Shown here piece by piece: positions 34,203-42,832 of a DNA stretch of 64,000 nt. Positions within the stretch are counted from its first letter, which is position 1; the number at the start of each line of letters is the position of its first letter. This stretch comes from an uncultured Aquimarina sp. (GTDB taxonomy: Bacteria; Bacteroidota; Bacteroidia; Flavobacteriales; Flavobacteriaceae): NCBI GenBank assembly GCA_947495425.1, contig CANLYR010000015.1:1-64000 (forward strand), written 5' to 3'. The translations under genes and the position numbers were made by a program. A model generated the notes under the pieces. That model did no database searches. It worked only from the letters and a program-made list of their open reading frames with translations, and was not told the DNA's origin.

Positions 34203-35045
34203 ATGAAAGAGTTATTCAATCCAGTGTTTTTATATAAAAAGCGTAAATCTATACTGATGAGGATTAAAGAAATACCACAGAATTTAGTTTGGTATAGGGT
34301 TTATGATTTAATAAAAAAAGGGTTTATATATCATAAGGATTTTGATACTCTTACTACTGTTAAAGATATTTATGATGGTAAAGTAGGTTTTTTAATGGGC
34401 AATGGACCAAGTGTGAGGATAGAAGATTTAGAATTAATAGCTAATAATAAGAACATTGTTACTTTTGCTGCTAATAGAATCCATCTGATTTATGATCAAT
34501 CAGGCTATAGACCAGATTATATTGTCTCTTCAGATCAACAAGTTATAGATGATTTTGGACAAGAAATAATTGATAAAAATGAAAAGAATAGCGTTTTTTT
34601 CGCAAGTTTTTTTAAGCCAAAATTCTTAAAAGGAGAATACTGTTGGTTAAAGTTAAAGAATGGTAGACCATTCAGGTTTTCAGAAGAAATTCAAAAAACT
34701 GTAATGAGTGGTGGTGGTTCACTGAACATGGCTTTGCAGCTTGGATATCACATGGGAATTAGAAAATTTTATCTATATGGTGTTGATCATAGTTTTAAGT
34801 TTGAAAAAAATAAAACTAGAAAAGGCCATAATGCTATTGGCGAAGGCAATCATTTTATTAAAAACTATAGATCAGGTAAAACTTGGCAAGCACCTCAAAA
34901 CGACTTGGTAGAAGAAACTTTTGTGAAATTAGACTCTAAATTACGATGTAATAACGGTTTTTTAATTAATGCCACTCATGGAGGCAAACTTGAAGTTTTA
35001 GAAAGAAAAAACCTTAAAGATGTGTTAGTTTTCAATGAAGGTTAA
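34203..35045 (+). CDS. DUF115/MptE-like protein, putative glycan transfer role
   Basis: 280 residues. The motif FLMGNGPSVRIEDLE (about 63-77) and YRPDYIVSSDQ, with later SGGGSLNMALQLGYHMGI and FYLYGVDHSF, match the MptE-like fold (DUF115). That fold is also found in Maf-type proteins that attach nonulosonic acids to flagellin. In archaea MptE is a pterin diphosphokinase, but in a polysaccharide locus a sugar-transfer or sugar-modifying role is more likely. It overlaps the following TagA-type gene by 11 bp. A CMP-sugar synthetase gene further down makes a CMP-sugar substrate conceivable (inference). Confidence 0.7.
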   Translation: MKELFNPVFLYKKRKSILMRIKEIPQNLVWYRVYDLIKKGFIYHKDFDTLTTVKDIYDGKVGFLMGNGPSVRIEDLELIANNKNIVTFAANRIHLIYDQSGYRPDYIVSSDQQVIDDFGQEIIDKNEKNSVFFASFFKPKFLKGEYCWLKLKNGRPFRFSEEIQKTVMSGGGSLNMALQLGYHMGIRKFYLYGVDHSFKFEKNKTRKGHNAIGEGNHFIKNYRSGKTWQAPQNDLVEETFVKLDSKLRCNNGFLINATHGGKLEVLERKNLKDVLVFNEG

Positions 35046-35790
35046 GAATATTTTAGGTATAACAATTAAAGATCTGTCTAAAGAAGCGTTTTTAGATATT
35101 ATTTTAGATTCGATAGATGAAAAGAATAAAATAAACATTGCTATAGCTAATGCTCACACAATTAATTTGACTAATAAAGACAAAGAATATTTTGATATAA
35201 TTAATTCTTTTTTTGTAATAAATGATGGTTTTGGTTTAGAGTTAGCCTCAAAAATATTGTACGGAAAAGGATTTGTAGATAATTTGAACGGGACAGATTT
35301 GATACCCTATATATTTAGTAACACACCAAAAGAAATCAAAGTATACTTGTACGGAGCAAAACCTGATGTAGTGGTTGACTGCGTAAGGAGTATAAAAAGT
35401 AAATACAAGAATATCAATATCTGTGGATATGTCAATGGTTATGTTGATGATAATAAGCAAGATGAGTTAATAAATAAAATTAATTCATCTGATGCAGATA
35501 TTTTATTGGTTGCTAAAGGAAATCCAGTACAAGAAAAATGGATATATAAAAATAGAGAAAAGTTATTGATTCCGGTCTCGATTGGAGTAGGTGCATTATT
35601 TGATTTTATGTCTGGAGATAAACCCAGAGCACCATATATAATTAGAAAATTTAGAATGGAATGGTTTTATAGATTATGTATAGAACCAAAGAGAATGTGG
35701 AAAAGATATTTATTAGGCAATATTGTTTTTATTAGCAAGGTTTTTAAACAAAAAATAACAAGACTAAGAACTAAGAAGATGATATCATGA
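35035..35790 (+). CDS. WecG/TagA/CpsF family glycosyltransferase
   Basis: 251 residues, the usual length. Family features are ANAHTINL near residue 38, the catalytic-region FFVINDGFGLELASKIL (Asp near residue 64), YGAKPDVVVDCV, and LLVAKGNPVQEKWIYKNRE near 160. The C-terminal RMEWFYRLCIEPKRMWKRY is basic and probably membrane-associating. Such enzymes add the second sugar (often ManNAc or ManNAcA) to a lipid-linked acceptor. The donor sugar here cannot be told from sequence. Confidence 0.88.
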   Translation: MKVKNILGITIKDLSKEAFLDIILDSIDEKNKINIAIANAHTINLTNKDKEYFDIINSFFVINDGFGLELASKILYGKGFVDNLNGTDLIPYIFSNTPKEIKVYLYGAKPDVVVDCVRSIKSKYKNINICGYVNGYVDDNKQDELINKINSSDADILLVAKGNPVQEKWIYKNREKLLIPVSIGVGALFDFMSGDKPRAPYIIRKFRMEWFYRLCIEPKRMWKRYLLGNIVFISKVFKQKITRLRTKKMIS

Positions 35791-35826
35791 GATTGAATAA
35801 CAAACAGTTTTTTAAATTTAAAAATT

Positions 35827-36450
35827 ATGAATAATTACGAGCAAAAATATTTTAATTCAATACAAGAATCACTAAATAGGTCTAAATACAAAATTCATGG
35901 TAAAAATACAGACCCAAGTTCTTTTTTTGACAATTTAGTTGAGACCACCAAGAAGATAAAATCTTCTGAAGGGAGAATTTTCTTTTTTGGTAATGGAGCA
36001 AGTGCAGCATTTTCTAATCATATGGCCTTAGATTGGTCTAAAAATGGAGGCATTCTGGCATTATGTTTGAGTGACAGCGCACTTTTAACCGCTTTATCGA
36101 ATGATTATTCTTATGATTTGGCATTTGTTGAGTTTTTAAAGATAAATAATATTAAATCAAATGATATTGTGGTTACTGTGAGTAGTAGTGGTAATAGTAA
36201 AAACGTAATAAATGTTTTGAATTATTGTAATGATAACAAGGTTCTAACTTTTGGACTGTCTGGTTTAAAAGAAGATAACCAAACCGCAAAAATAGCAAGT
36301 TACTCTCTATACGTACCAAGAAAAACATACGGTTTGGTAGAATGTATTCATCAGATTTTTCTGCATTTATGGTTAGATAAATACATGAACATTGAAGATT
36401 GGTCAAGAGACTCATTTCAAAATATGGATGCCTCAAATTTTAATTTATAA
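35827..36450 (+). CDS. SIS-domain sugar isomerase (GmhA-like)
   Basis: 207 residues. One SIS domain with phosphate-binding segments FFGNGASAAFSNHMALDWSK (about 56-75) and VTVSSSGNSKNVI (about 118-130). The layout resembles sedoheptulose-7-phosphate isomerase (GmhA), which makes heptose phosphates. It is the first gene of a block of seven that ends with a cytidylyltransferase. Its likely job is to prepare a phosphorylated ketose or aldose for the following dehydrogenases and cyclase-like enzyme. The substrate is an inference. Confidence 0.75.
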   Translation: MNNYEQKYFNSIQESLNRSKYKIHGKNTDPSSFFDNLVETTKKIKSSEGRIFFFGNGASAAFSNHMALDWSKNGGILALCLSDSALLTALSNDYSYDLAFVEFLKINNIKSNDIVVTVSSSGNSKNVINVLNYCNDNKVLTFGLSGLKEDNQTAKIASYSLYVPRKTYGLVECIHQIFLHLWLDKYMNIEDWSRDSFQNMDASNFNL

Positions 36451-36453
36451 ATA

Positions 36454-37452
36454 ATGATTAAAATCGGAATAGCCGGATACGGCAAAATTGGAAGGGTTAG
36501 GGCCAATGAGATTAAAAAAAATCAACATGCAAAACTCGTTGGAGTTTATGATATCAATAAACCAAATGACCTTGACCCGAATATAAAATTTCATGACTCT
36601 TTTGACGAACTCTTAAGACAAGACCTCGATGCAGTATTTATTTGTGCATTTAACAATGTATTGGCTGATTATACCGTAAAAGCCATTCAAGCGGGGAAGC
36701 ATGTTTTTTGTGAAAAACCACCGGCTAGGACATCAGAAGAATTGAAAGCTGTAATAGAAATAGAAAAACAAAGTAATGTATATCTGAAATATGGCTTTAA
36801 TCACCGATATCATTATTCAGTAATAGAAGCTAAGAAGATTATTGATTCTGGTAAAATGGGTAAATTACTTTGGCTTCGAGGAGTATATGGGAAAGCGGGG
36901 AGTATTGATTATGACAAAAACTGGAGAAATTATAAAGAGTATTCTGGTGGAGGTATTTTGATTGATCAAGGAATACACATGCTAGATTTAATGCGATATT
37001 TTTCGGGTCAGACTTTTAAGAATATTAATAGTTTTGTCACAACTTCATACTGGAACATCAAAGCTGAAGATAACGCTTTTGTAATTATGCAATCAGAAGA
37101 AGAAGTAACAGCAATGATGCATTCAAGTGCTACACAGTGGAAGCATAAATTTTTACTTGAAATGTGTTTTGAAGAAGGATACATAAATCTTGATGGAATA
37201 CTATCGAATACAAGAAGTTATGCTCCAGAAAAATTAGTAATAGGGCGAAGAGAGTTTGAAGACATTACTTTTGCAATGGGGAAACCCAAAGAAAATATTA
37301 CCTGGTTTGAAAATGACAATTCATGGACACTAGAAGTAGAAGAATTTATTGATGCTATTTTAGGAAAATCTGAAATAAAAAATGGAACCAGTAAAGATGC
37401 TCTAGAAACACTTAGTTTGGTAGAAGAAATTTATAAAAATTCAGGATTTTAG
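36454..37452 (+). CDS. Gfo/Idh/MocA family oxidoreductase
   Basis: 332 residues. N-terminal Rossmann motif IGIAGYGKIGRVRANEI (3-19), then CEKPPARTSEE (the conserved EKP lysine-proline, about 87-97), GFNHRYHYSV and the C-terminal-domain GGGILIDQGIHMLDLM near 168. These NAD(P) enzymes oxidise or reduce sugar or cyclitol hydroxyls. It follows the SIS gene by 3 bp and precedes the hydroxyacid dehydrogenase by 1 bp, so the three are tightly coupled. Confidence 0.85.
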   Translation: MIKIGIAGYGKIGRVRANEIKKNQHAKLVGVYDINKPNDLDPNIKFHDSFDELLRQDLDAVFICAFNNVLADYTVKAIQAGKHVFCEKPPARTSEELKAVIEIEKQSNVYLKYGFNHRYHYSVIEAKKIIDSGKMGKLLWLRGVYGKAGSIDYDKNWRNYKEYSGGGILIDQGIHMLDLMRYFSGQTFKNINSFVTTSYWNIKAEDNAFVIMQSEEEVTAMMHSSATQWKHKFLLEMCFEEGYINLDGILSNTRSYAPEKLVIGRREFEDITFAMGKPKENITWFENDNSWTLEVEEFIDAILGKSEIKNGTSKDALETLSLVEEIYKNSGF

Positions 37453-37453
37453 A

Positions 37454-38389
37454 ATGATACAGAACCTAACCGTTGGCGTTACTACAATTGCATTTTCAAA
37501 AAATGTAAAACTAATGGATCAATTAAATTCATTAGGGTTTAAGAGAGTAAAGAAAAATGAAGCAGGGAAAAGATTTAGTACATCAGAATTAGTATCTTTT
37601 CTAAAAGATTGTGATGTAGCTATTATTGGACTTGATCTTATTACTGAAGAAGTGTTAGCTCAAATTCCTAACTTAAAAGCAATATCGAAATATGGCGTGG
37701 GTCTAGACAATATAGATTTCGTAGCTTGTAAAAAGCACAATGTTAGAGTATTTTATCCTCAAGGAGTTAATAAAAGGTCTGTATCAGAAATGACACTTGG
37801 CTTTATGCTTTCACTTTGTCGAAATTTGTATGTGACTTCTAATTTATTAAAGACGAAAGTTTGGAATAAATCTGGTGGAATGCAATTATCTGAAAAAACA
37901 GTCGGAATAATTGGAGTTGGGCACATAGGGAAGGATTTAATTTCGTTATTAAAACCGTTTAATTGTAAAATATTGGTTAACGATATAATTGATCAAGAAG
38001 AATATTATAAAGCTAATGACTTAACATTTGCTTCAAAAGAAGAAATTTTTAGGAATGCAGACATTATTACTGTACATACACCTTTGACAGATAAAACAAA
38101 AAACATAATCAATAAAAGAACGTTAAGTTTAATGAAAGCTACTTCGTTTGTTATTAACACAGCAAGAGGGGGTCTTTTTAATCAAGATGATTTAAAGGAA
38201 GCATTGATTGCTGGAAATATTGCAGGAGCAGCTATGGATGTTTATGATATAGAGCCTCCAACCGATTCAGAATTATTAGCAATCTTTAATCTAATAAATA
38301 CACCACATATCGGAGGTAATTCTAAAGAGGCCATACAAGCTATGGGTGAAGCAGCAATCGAAAAAATCCTTGACTTTTTTAATTCCTAA
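37454..38389 (+). CDS. D-isomer-specific 2-hydroxyacid dehydrogenase
   Basis: 311 residues. Core features: ISKYGVGLDNIDF near residue 77, the nucleotide motif TVGIIGVGHIGKDLI near 147-161, NTARGGLFNQDDL with its active-site Arg near 236, and NTPHIGGNSKEA with the catalytic His near 281. The fold oxidises or reduces 2-hydroxy/2-keto acids, as in phosphoglycerate dehydrogenase, but the serine-binding ACT domain is absent. In this operon it probably handles a sugar acid rather than serine synthesis. Confidence 0.85.
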   Translation: MIQNLTVGVTTIAFSKNVKLMDQLNSLGFKRVKKNEAGKRFSTSELVSFLKDCDVAIIGLDLITEEVLAQIPNLKAISKYGVGLDNIDFVACKKHNVRVFYPQGVNKRSVSEMTLGFMLSLCRNLYVTSNLLKTKVWNKSGGMQLSEKTVGIIGVGHIGKDLISLLKPFNCKILVNDIIDQEEYYKANDLTFASKEEIFRNADIITVHTPLTDKTKNIINKRTLSLMKATSFVINTARGGLFNQDDLKEALIAGNIAGAAMDVYDIEPPTDSELLAIFNLINTPHIGGNSKEAIQAMGEAAIEKILDFFNS

Positions 38390-38392
38390 ATT

Positions 38393-39142
38393 ATGAATCA
38401 ATTCCTAAATTTAAACCATAAGTTAGCTGTTGTAACAGGTGGAACAAGAGGTATTGGAAAAGCAATAACCAAAATGTTACTAGAAGCAGGTTCAAGAGTC
38501 ATTATAACCGGAACTACAGAGAAAAAGGAAGAAGTACTTAGCCAAGAGTTTGGTTCTAAAAACGTTGAGTATTATCAAAGTGATTTTGGCGATGAGAAAT
38601 CCCTCAAAGGTTTTTTGGAGTACCTGAAATCGTTAAAAAAAATTGATATTCTTATCAATAATGCAGGAATCAATAAGCTTAATTCAGTTTCAAATATAAG
38701 TCTTGCCGAATATAATGATGTATTGAACATAAACTTAAAAGCACCTTTTTTAATTACCAAAGAAGTAAGTCAATTAATGATTAATAATAAAGGAGGTAAA
38801 ATAGTCAATATAACATCAATCTGGAGCAGTGTGTCCAGAAAAGAGAGAACTATGTATTCTACTTCTAAATGGGGATTAGCAGGATTTACTAAATCTGCTG
38901 CAATTGATTTAGCAGAATATAATATTTTAGTTAATTCTGTAGCACCTGGTTTTACGTTAACAGAACTAACAGAACTAACTAATACAAAAGAAGAACTAAG
39001 AACACTGGAGGATAAAATTCCAATGAGAAGATTGGCAGATCCTAAAGAAATAGCTAACTTGGTTTTGTTTTTATCAAGTGAATTAAACACATATCTAACA
39101 GGGCAAAATATAATAATAGATGGAGGATATACAAGTCTATGA
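38393..39142 (+). CDS. Short-chain dehydrogenase/reductase
   Basis: 249 residues, classical SDR. AVVTGGTRGIGKAI (13-26) binds NAD(P), NNAGINKLNS is conserved, and the catalytic Ser and Tyr-x3-Lys are in ITSIWSSVSRKERTMYSTSK (about 139-158). VNSVAPGFTLTELTE and the C-terminal GQNIIIDGGYTSL are also typical. It reduces or oxidises a carbonyl in the same pathway as its neighbours. It overlaps the next gene by about 23 bases if that gene starts at 39120. Confidence 0.88.
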   Translation: MNQFLNLNHKLAVVTGGTRGIGKAITKMLLEAGSRVIITGTTEKKEEVLSQEFGSKNVEYYQSDFGDEKSLKGFLEYLKSLKKIDILINNAGINKLNSVSNISLAEYNDVLNINLKAPFLITKEVSQLMINNKGGKIVNITSIWSSVSRKERTMYSTSKWGLAGFTKSAAIDLAEYNILVNSVAPGFTLTELTELTNTKEELRTLEDKIPMRRLADPKEIANLVLFLSSELNTYLTGQNIIIDGGYTSL

Positions 39143-40196
39143 TTTCCACGTGAAATCAAGAATAAATGATTATTCTGTTTATTTTAGAGATAATATAAAA
39201 GAGATTCTTCTTAAAGAAGCTAAAGAAGGAGATTTTTTTGTAATTGATTCTAAAGTAAAATCTTTGTATGAGGAAATTTTTAAAGAGATTTTGAATTCTC
39301 ATAATTGTTTTGAAATAGATGCAAACGAAACAATGAAAAGCTATGAAGGAACTATTCCCGTAATTGATTCGTTGATTAGAAATGGTTTTAAAAAGAAAAA
39401 CAGATTATTTGCTATTGGTGGTGGTATTACCCAAGATGTAACCTCGTTTATTGCTTCCGTACTTTACCGTGGTGTTGAATGGATGTTTATCCCTACGTCA
39501 TTATTAGCTCAAGGAGATAGTTGTATTGGAAGTAAAACCTCCATCAATTTTAAAGAATACAAAAACCAAATAGGAGGGTTTTATCCACCGAGAAAAATTT
39601 ATATCGATATAAAATTTTTGAATTCTATTAGTGAAACTGATTTGAAATCTGGATTAGGAGAATTGTGTCATTATATAATTCTGTCTGATAGAAAAGATTT
39701 TAATTTGGTAGCAGATAATTATGAAGACATTTTAGAAGATAGATCTAAATTAAAGCATATAATATCTACAAGCCTTCGAATCAAGAAAGATTTCATTGAA
39801 CAAGATGAGTTTGATAAAGGTATTAGACAGCTATTGAATTATGGTCACTCATTTGGACACGCTATAGAAAGCATTACAAATTATAAGATACCTCATGGTA
39901 TTGCAGTTGCTTTCGGAATGGACATTGCAAATTATATTTCTGTTGAATATGGCATGCTCAATCCAAAAGTTCGAGAAGAAATAAAAACACTTTTGAAAAA
40001 AATATGGAGCGGCTTTGATTTATCCTCCTTGAATACAAGCACCTTATTGAATGCACTATCAAAAGATAAGAAAAATGTGGCTAATAAACTTGGATTAATA
40101 TTACTAAACGATTTCGGTTATGGAGAAAAGAAACTTATTCTGCCAGATGAACGTTTTGTAGGATATTTAGATAATTATTTAAATGGAAATGTATGA
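39120..40196 (+). CDS. 3-dehydroquinate-synthase-like sugar-phosphate cyclase
   Basis: 358 residues. NAD motif FAIGGGITQDVTSF near 97-110, IPTSLLAQGDSCIGSKTSIN near 124-143, YKNQIGGFYPP, and metal-ligand segments GELCHYIIL (E181), GHSFGHAIE (242-250) and IPHGIAVAFGM (H259). In true dehydroquinate synthases the residue three after the glutamate is a catalytic lysine; here it is H184. That position differs in non-shikimate cyclases acting on sedoheptulose-7-phosphate or other sugar phosphates, so I do not call it aroB. ATG 39120 overlaps the SDR gene; GTG 39150 is an alternative start. It overlaps the YhcH gene by 4 bp. Confidence 0.8.
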   Translation: MEDIQVYDFHVKSRINDYSVYFRDNIKEILLKEAKEGDFFVIDSKVKSLYEEIFKEILNSHNCFEIDANETMKSYEGTIPVIDSLIRNGFKKKNRLFAIGGGITQDVTSFIASVLYRGVEWMFIPTSLLAQGDSCIGSKTSINFKEYKNQIGGFYPPRKIYIDIKFLNSISETDLKSGLGELCHYIILSDRKDFNLVADNYEDILEDRSKLKHIISTSLRIKKDFIEQDEFDKGIRQLLNYGHSFGHAIESITNYKIPHGIAVAFGMDIANYISVEYGMLNPKVREEIKTLLKKIWSGFDLSSLNTSTLLNALSKDKKNVANKLGLILLNDFGYGEKKLILPDERFVGYLDNYLNGNV

Positions 40197-40645
40197 TAAT
40201 TGATAACTTAAGAAATTCTAAATTTTATAATTTTCTTCAAAAAGATGTATTCATAGGTTTAGAATTTTTATCTAAAATAGACAAAAATATTGATCTGGGA
40301 GTGTATAAAATTAATCAGAGAGCAAAAGCGATAATTACAGAGTACGAAACAAAGGAATTTTTTGAGCTTGGGTATGAAGCGCATAGAAATGTAATAGATA
40401 TACAATACCCGTTAATAGGGCGTGAGAGAATTTTATGGAGCCATATAGAAGATTTAAAATTAACTCACGAGTACAACTCTTTAAAAGACGTCTCATACTA
40501 TGGTAAAACATCAGTTGATGTCAATCAAGTAGATATAGGAAACGGAGTATTTGCAATAATGTTTCCTACAGATGCCCATAGCCCACAAAAGTTTATTAAT
40601 AGTCCACAAATTATTAAAAAAGCTACGATTAAAGTTAAATATTGA
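40193..40645 (+). CDS. YhcH/YjgK/YiaL family protein
   Basis: 150 residues. The family (also called beta-galactosidase small-subunit-like; NanQ acts as a sialic-acid anomerase) is a beta-barrel with conserved YETKEFFELGYEAHRNVID near residues 45-65 and the late motif MFPTDAHSPQ near 124. The segment EAHRNVIDIQYPL is diagnostic. Anomerases of this kind interconvert sugar anomers before activation. That fits its place directly upstream (9 bp) of a CMP-sugar synthetase-like gene. Confidence 0.82.
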   Translation: MIIDNLRNSKFYNFLQKDVFIGLEFLSKIDKNIDLGVYKINQRAKAIITEYETKEFFELGYEAHRNVIDIQYPLIGRERILWSHIEDLKLTHEYNSLKDVSYYGKTSVDVNQVDIGNGVFAIMFPTDAHSPQKFINSPQIIKKATIKVKY

Positions 40646-40654
40646 TTTTTTAGA

Positions 40655-41341
40655 ATGAGAGATTTAGGAAAAATTGTGTTGCATATACCTGCCAGAGAAG
40701 GCAGCAAAAGAGTTCCAAGGAAGAATATGAGACTAATGTATAATAAACCAATGATTTATTATGCAATCTCTGCTGCGATTAGCGCAAATGTTACCGAACA
40801 AATATATGTAAATACAGACTCACAAGAAATCGAATATTATGTATCACAAAATTTTCCTAGAGTAAAAATATACAAAAGAGAAAAAAACTTAGCAGATGAT
40901 AATTCATCTAGTGATGAGTTTAATTATGATATTATTAAGAAACTATCTCCAGAAACACTTATAATGATTAACCCAGTTTGCCCTCTAATTGATGGAGAAG
41001 ATATTGAAAATGCCGTTGAGTTATTTAAAAATAATGAAAGTGATACATTGATTTCTGCATCATCAACTAGAATGCAGACATTTTGCGATAATAAGCCGAT
41101 TAATATTAATGTTAATGAACAGTTAGCACCTTCTCAAGATAATAAGAAAGTAGTGACATTAAATTGGGCAGTTACCATTTGGGATGCAAAATCTTTCATT
41201 GATCGAATGCAGACAAAAAATTATGCTGTCTTGGGAGACAATAGATTGCTCTTCGAAATTGAACCCCTTAAAGGCTTAAAAGTAAGTGAGGAAAAAGATT
41301 TTATTTTAATTGAGAACATCATTAAAAGTTATCATCAATAG
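40655..41341 (+). CDS. CMP-sugar synthetase-like cytidylyltransferase
   Basis: 228 residues. The nucleotide-binding opening VLHIPAREGSKRVPRKNMRL (about 8-27) is that of the NeuA/KdsB cytidylyltransferase family. KPMIYYAISAA and NPVCPLIDGEDI follow. The enzyme should transfer CMP from CTP to an acidic or ketose sugar. No NeuB-type condensing enzyme is present in the window, so the substrate is probably not an ordinary sialic acid. It is the last gene of the block 35.8-41.3 kb and is followed by an 81-bp gap. Confidence 0.82.
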   Translation: MRDLGKIVLHIPAREGSKRVPRKNMRLMYNKPMIYYAISAAISANVTEQIYVNTDSQEIEYYVSQNFPRVKIYKREKNLADDNSSSDEFNYDIIKKLSPETLIMINPVCPLIDGEDIENAVELFKNNESDTLISASSTRMQTFCDNKPININVNEQLAPSQDNKKVVTLNWAVTIWDAKSFIDRMQTKNYAVLGDNRLLFEIEPLKGLKVSEEKDFILIENIIKSYHQ

Positions 41342-41422
41342 AAGTAAAATTTTCTAAAACAGGATAAAATTAGAGAATTCTAGTTAAAGTATTTATAATG
41401 TGTTTTTTAAATTGAATCTATA

Positions 41423-42829
41423 ATGGAAAAAATTAATATTCATCTTGACTTTTTAAAAAGTGCATTAGACAAAACAGAAATTGATAGTGCATTGAAATGG
41501 ATAAATGATCAAAACAAAGCAGTTGAAGTATCTGTTAAAAAAGTTGATTTTAAAAAATTAGATAAATGGTATTTTAGCAAAGATCATGCAAAAATAGCGC
41601 ATGAGACCGGTAAATTTTTCTCCATTGACGGAATTCGTATTAATACCACATGGGGTAATATAACAGAGTGGGATCAGCCAATTATTAATCAACCAGAGAT
41701 CGGTTTTTTGGGATTTATTGTTAAAAAAATAAACGGTGTATTACATTTTTTAGTTCAGGCCAAGATAGAGCCAGGGAACGTAAACTATGTTCAACTCTCG
41801 CCGACATTACAAGCAACTAGAAGTAACTTTCAACAAGCTCATCAAGGTAGAAAACCATTGTATTTAGAGTATTTTAAAAATGCCTCCAAAGAGGAAATAT
41901 TAATAGATCAATTACAATCTGAGCAAGGAGCTAGATTTCTTAAAAAAAGAAATAGAAATATAATTATTAAGATTGATGGAGATATTGAGATGCATGAAAA
42001 TTTTATTTGGCTTACACTTGGTCAACTTAAATCACTTATGCAAATCGACAATATAGTAAATATGGATACCAGAACTGTGATATCTGGAATCTCATTTGGT
42101 AATTATAATAAGGATATCCTTGCTTTTTCTACTATTCTAAGCAAAGAAGAAAGTTACCAGAATATGTTTTTAAAATCTACCTTATCTATGGATGAATCTC
42201 TTCACTCTTTCGAAGACATTATAAGTTTTATGACAGAATTGAAGAGCACTAACGATCTAGACATAAAAAAAATTCCATTAAAAGACATTAGAAACTGGGA
42301 AATTACTGAAAATCAAATAAGACATATAGAAAAAAAATATTTTAAAGTAATTGGTGTTGAAGTAGAAATAGGCAACAGAGAAGTAGTAAAATGGTCACAA
42401 CCAATGGTAGAACCTGCCCAAGATGGATTATGCGCATTTGTTTGTAAAAAAATAAACGGTATTTTACATTTCGCAGTTCAAGCAAAACTTGAATGCGGTA
42501 ATCATGATATTTTTGAATTTGCTCCTACTATTCAGACCCTCACTGGAGGCTATAAAAATACACCAAAAAACAGCTTGCCTTTTTTAGATTATGTACTTTC
42601 TGTAGATAAAAAACAAAAATTATTTGATACGTTACAATCTGAAGAAGGAGGAAGATTTTACAAAGAACAAAACAAAAACATTATTGTAATTGCAGGAGAT
42701 GAGATTTCAGAAGAATTACCTTCAAATTTTATTTGGATGACATTAAATCAGCTAAATAAGTTTATTCAATTTAATAACCATATAAATATTCAAGCTAGAA
42801 ATTTAATAGCTTCGATTTCATTCGCATAA
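41423..42829 (+). CDS. NDP-hexose 2,3-dehydratase family protein
   Basis: 468 residues made of two homologous halves of about 225 residues, as in the TylCVI/SpnO family. Compare GFIVKKINGVLHFLVQAKIE (about 93-112) with AFVCKKINGILHFAVQAKLE (about 333-352), and the following SPTLQAT with APTIQTL. These enzymes remove water across C2-C3 of dTDP-4-keto-6-deoxyglucose and start the synthesis of 2-deoxysugars, best known from actinobacterial antibiotics. Here the gene sits in a surface-polysaccharide locus with rfbA/rfbB to supply substrate, and a Gfo/Idh reductase follows after 3 bp. Confidence 0.88.
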   Translation: MEKINIHLDFLKSALDKTEIDSALKWINDQNKAVEVSVKKVDFKKLDKWYFSKDHAKIAHETGKFFSIDGIRINTTWGNITEWDQPIINQPEIGFLGFIVKKINGVLHFLVQAKIEPGNVNYVQLSPTLQATRSNFQQAHQGRKPLYLEYFKNASKEEILIDQLQSEQGARFLKKRNRNIIIKIDGDIEMHENFIWLTLGQLKSLMQIDNIVNMDTRTVISGISFGNYNKDILAFSTILSKEESYQNMFLKSTLSMDESLHSFEDIISFMTELKSTNDLDIKKIPLKDIRNWEITENQIRHIEKKYFKVIGVEVEIGNREVVKWSQPMVEPAQDGLCAFVCKKINGILHFAVQAKLECGNHDIFEFAPTIQTLTGGYKNTPKNSLPFLDYVLSVDKKQKLFDTLQSEEGGRFYKEQNKNIIVIAGDEISEELPSNFIWMTLNQLNKFIQFNNHINIQARNLIASISFA

Positions 42830-42832
42830 CCT

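Noticed and set aside
39120-40196. Calling the cyclase gene aroB (shikimate pathway)
   Set aside because: Sits in a sugar operon and has histidine instead of the AroB lysine after the zinc-ligand glutamate.
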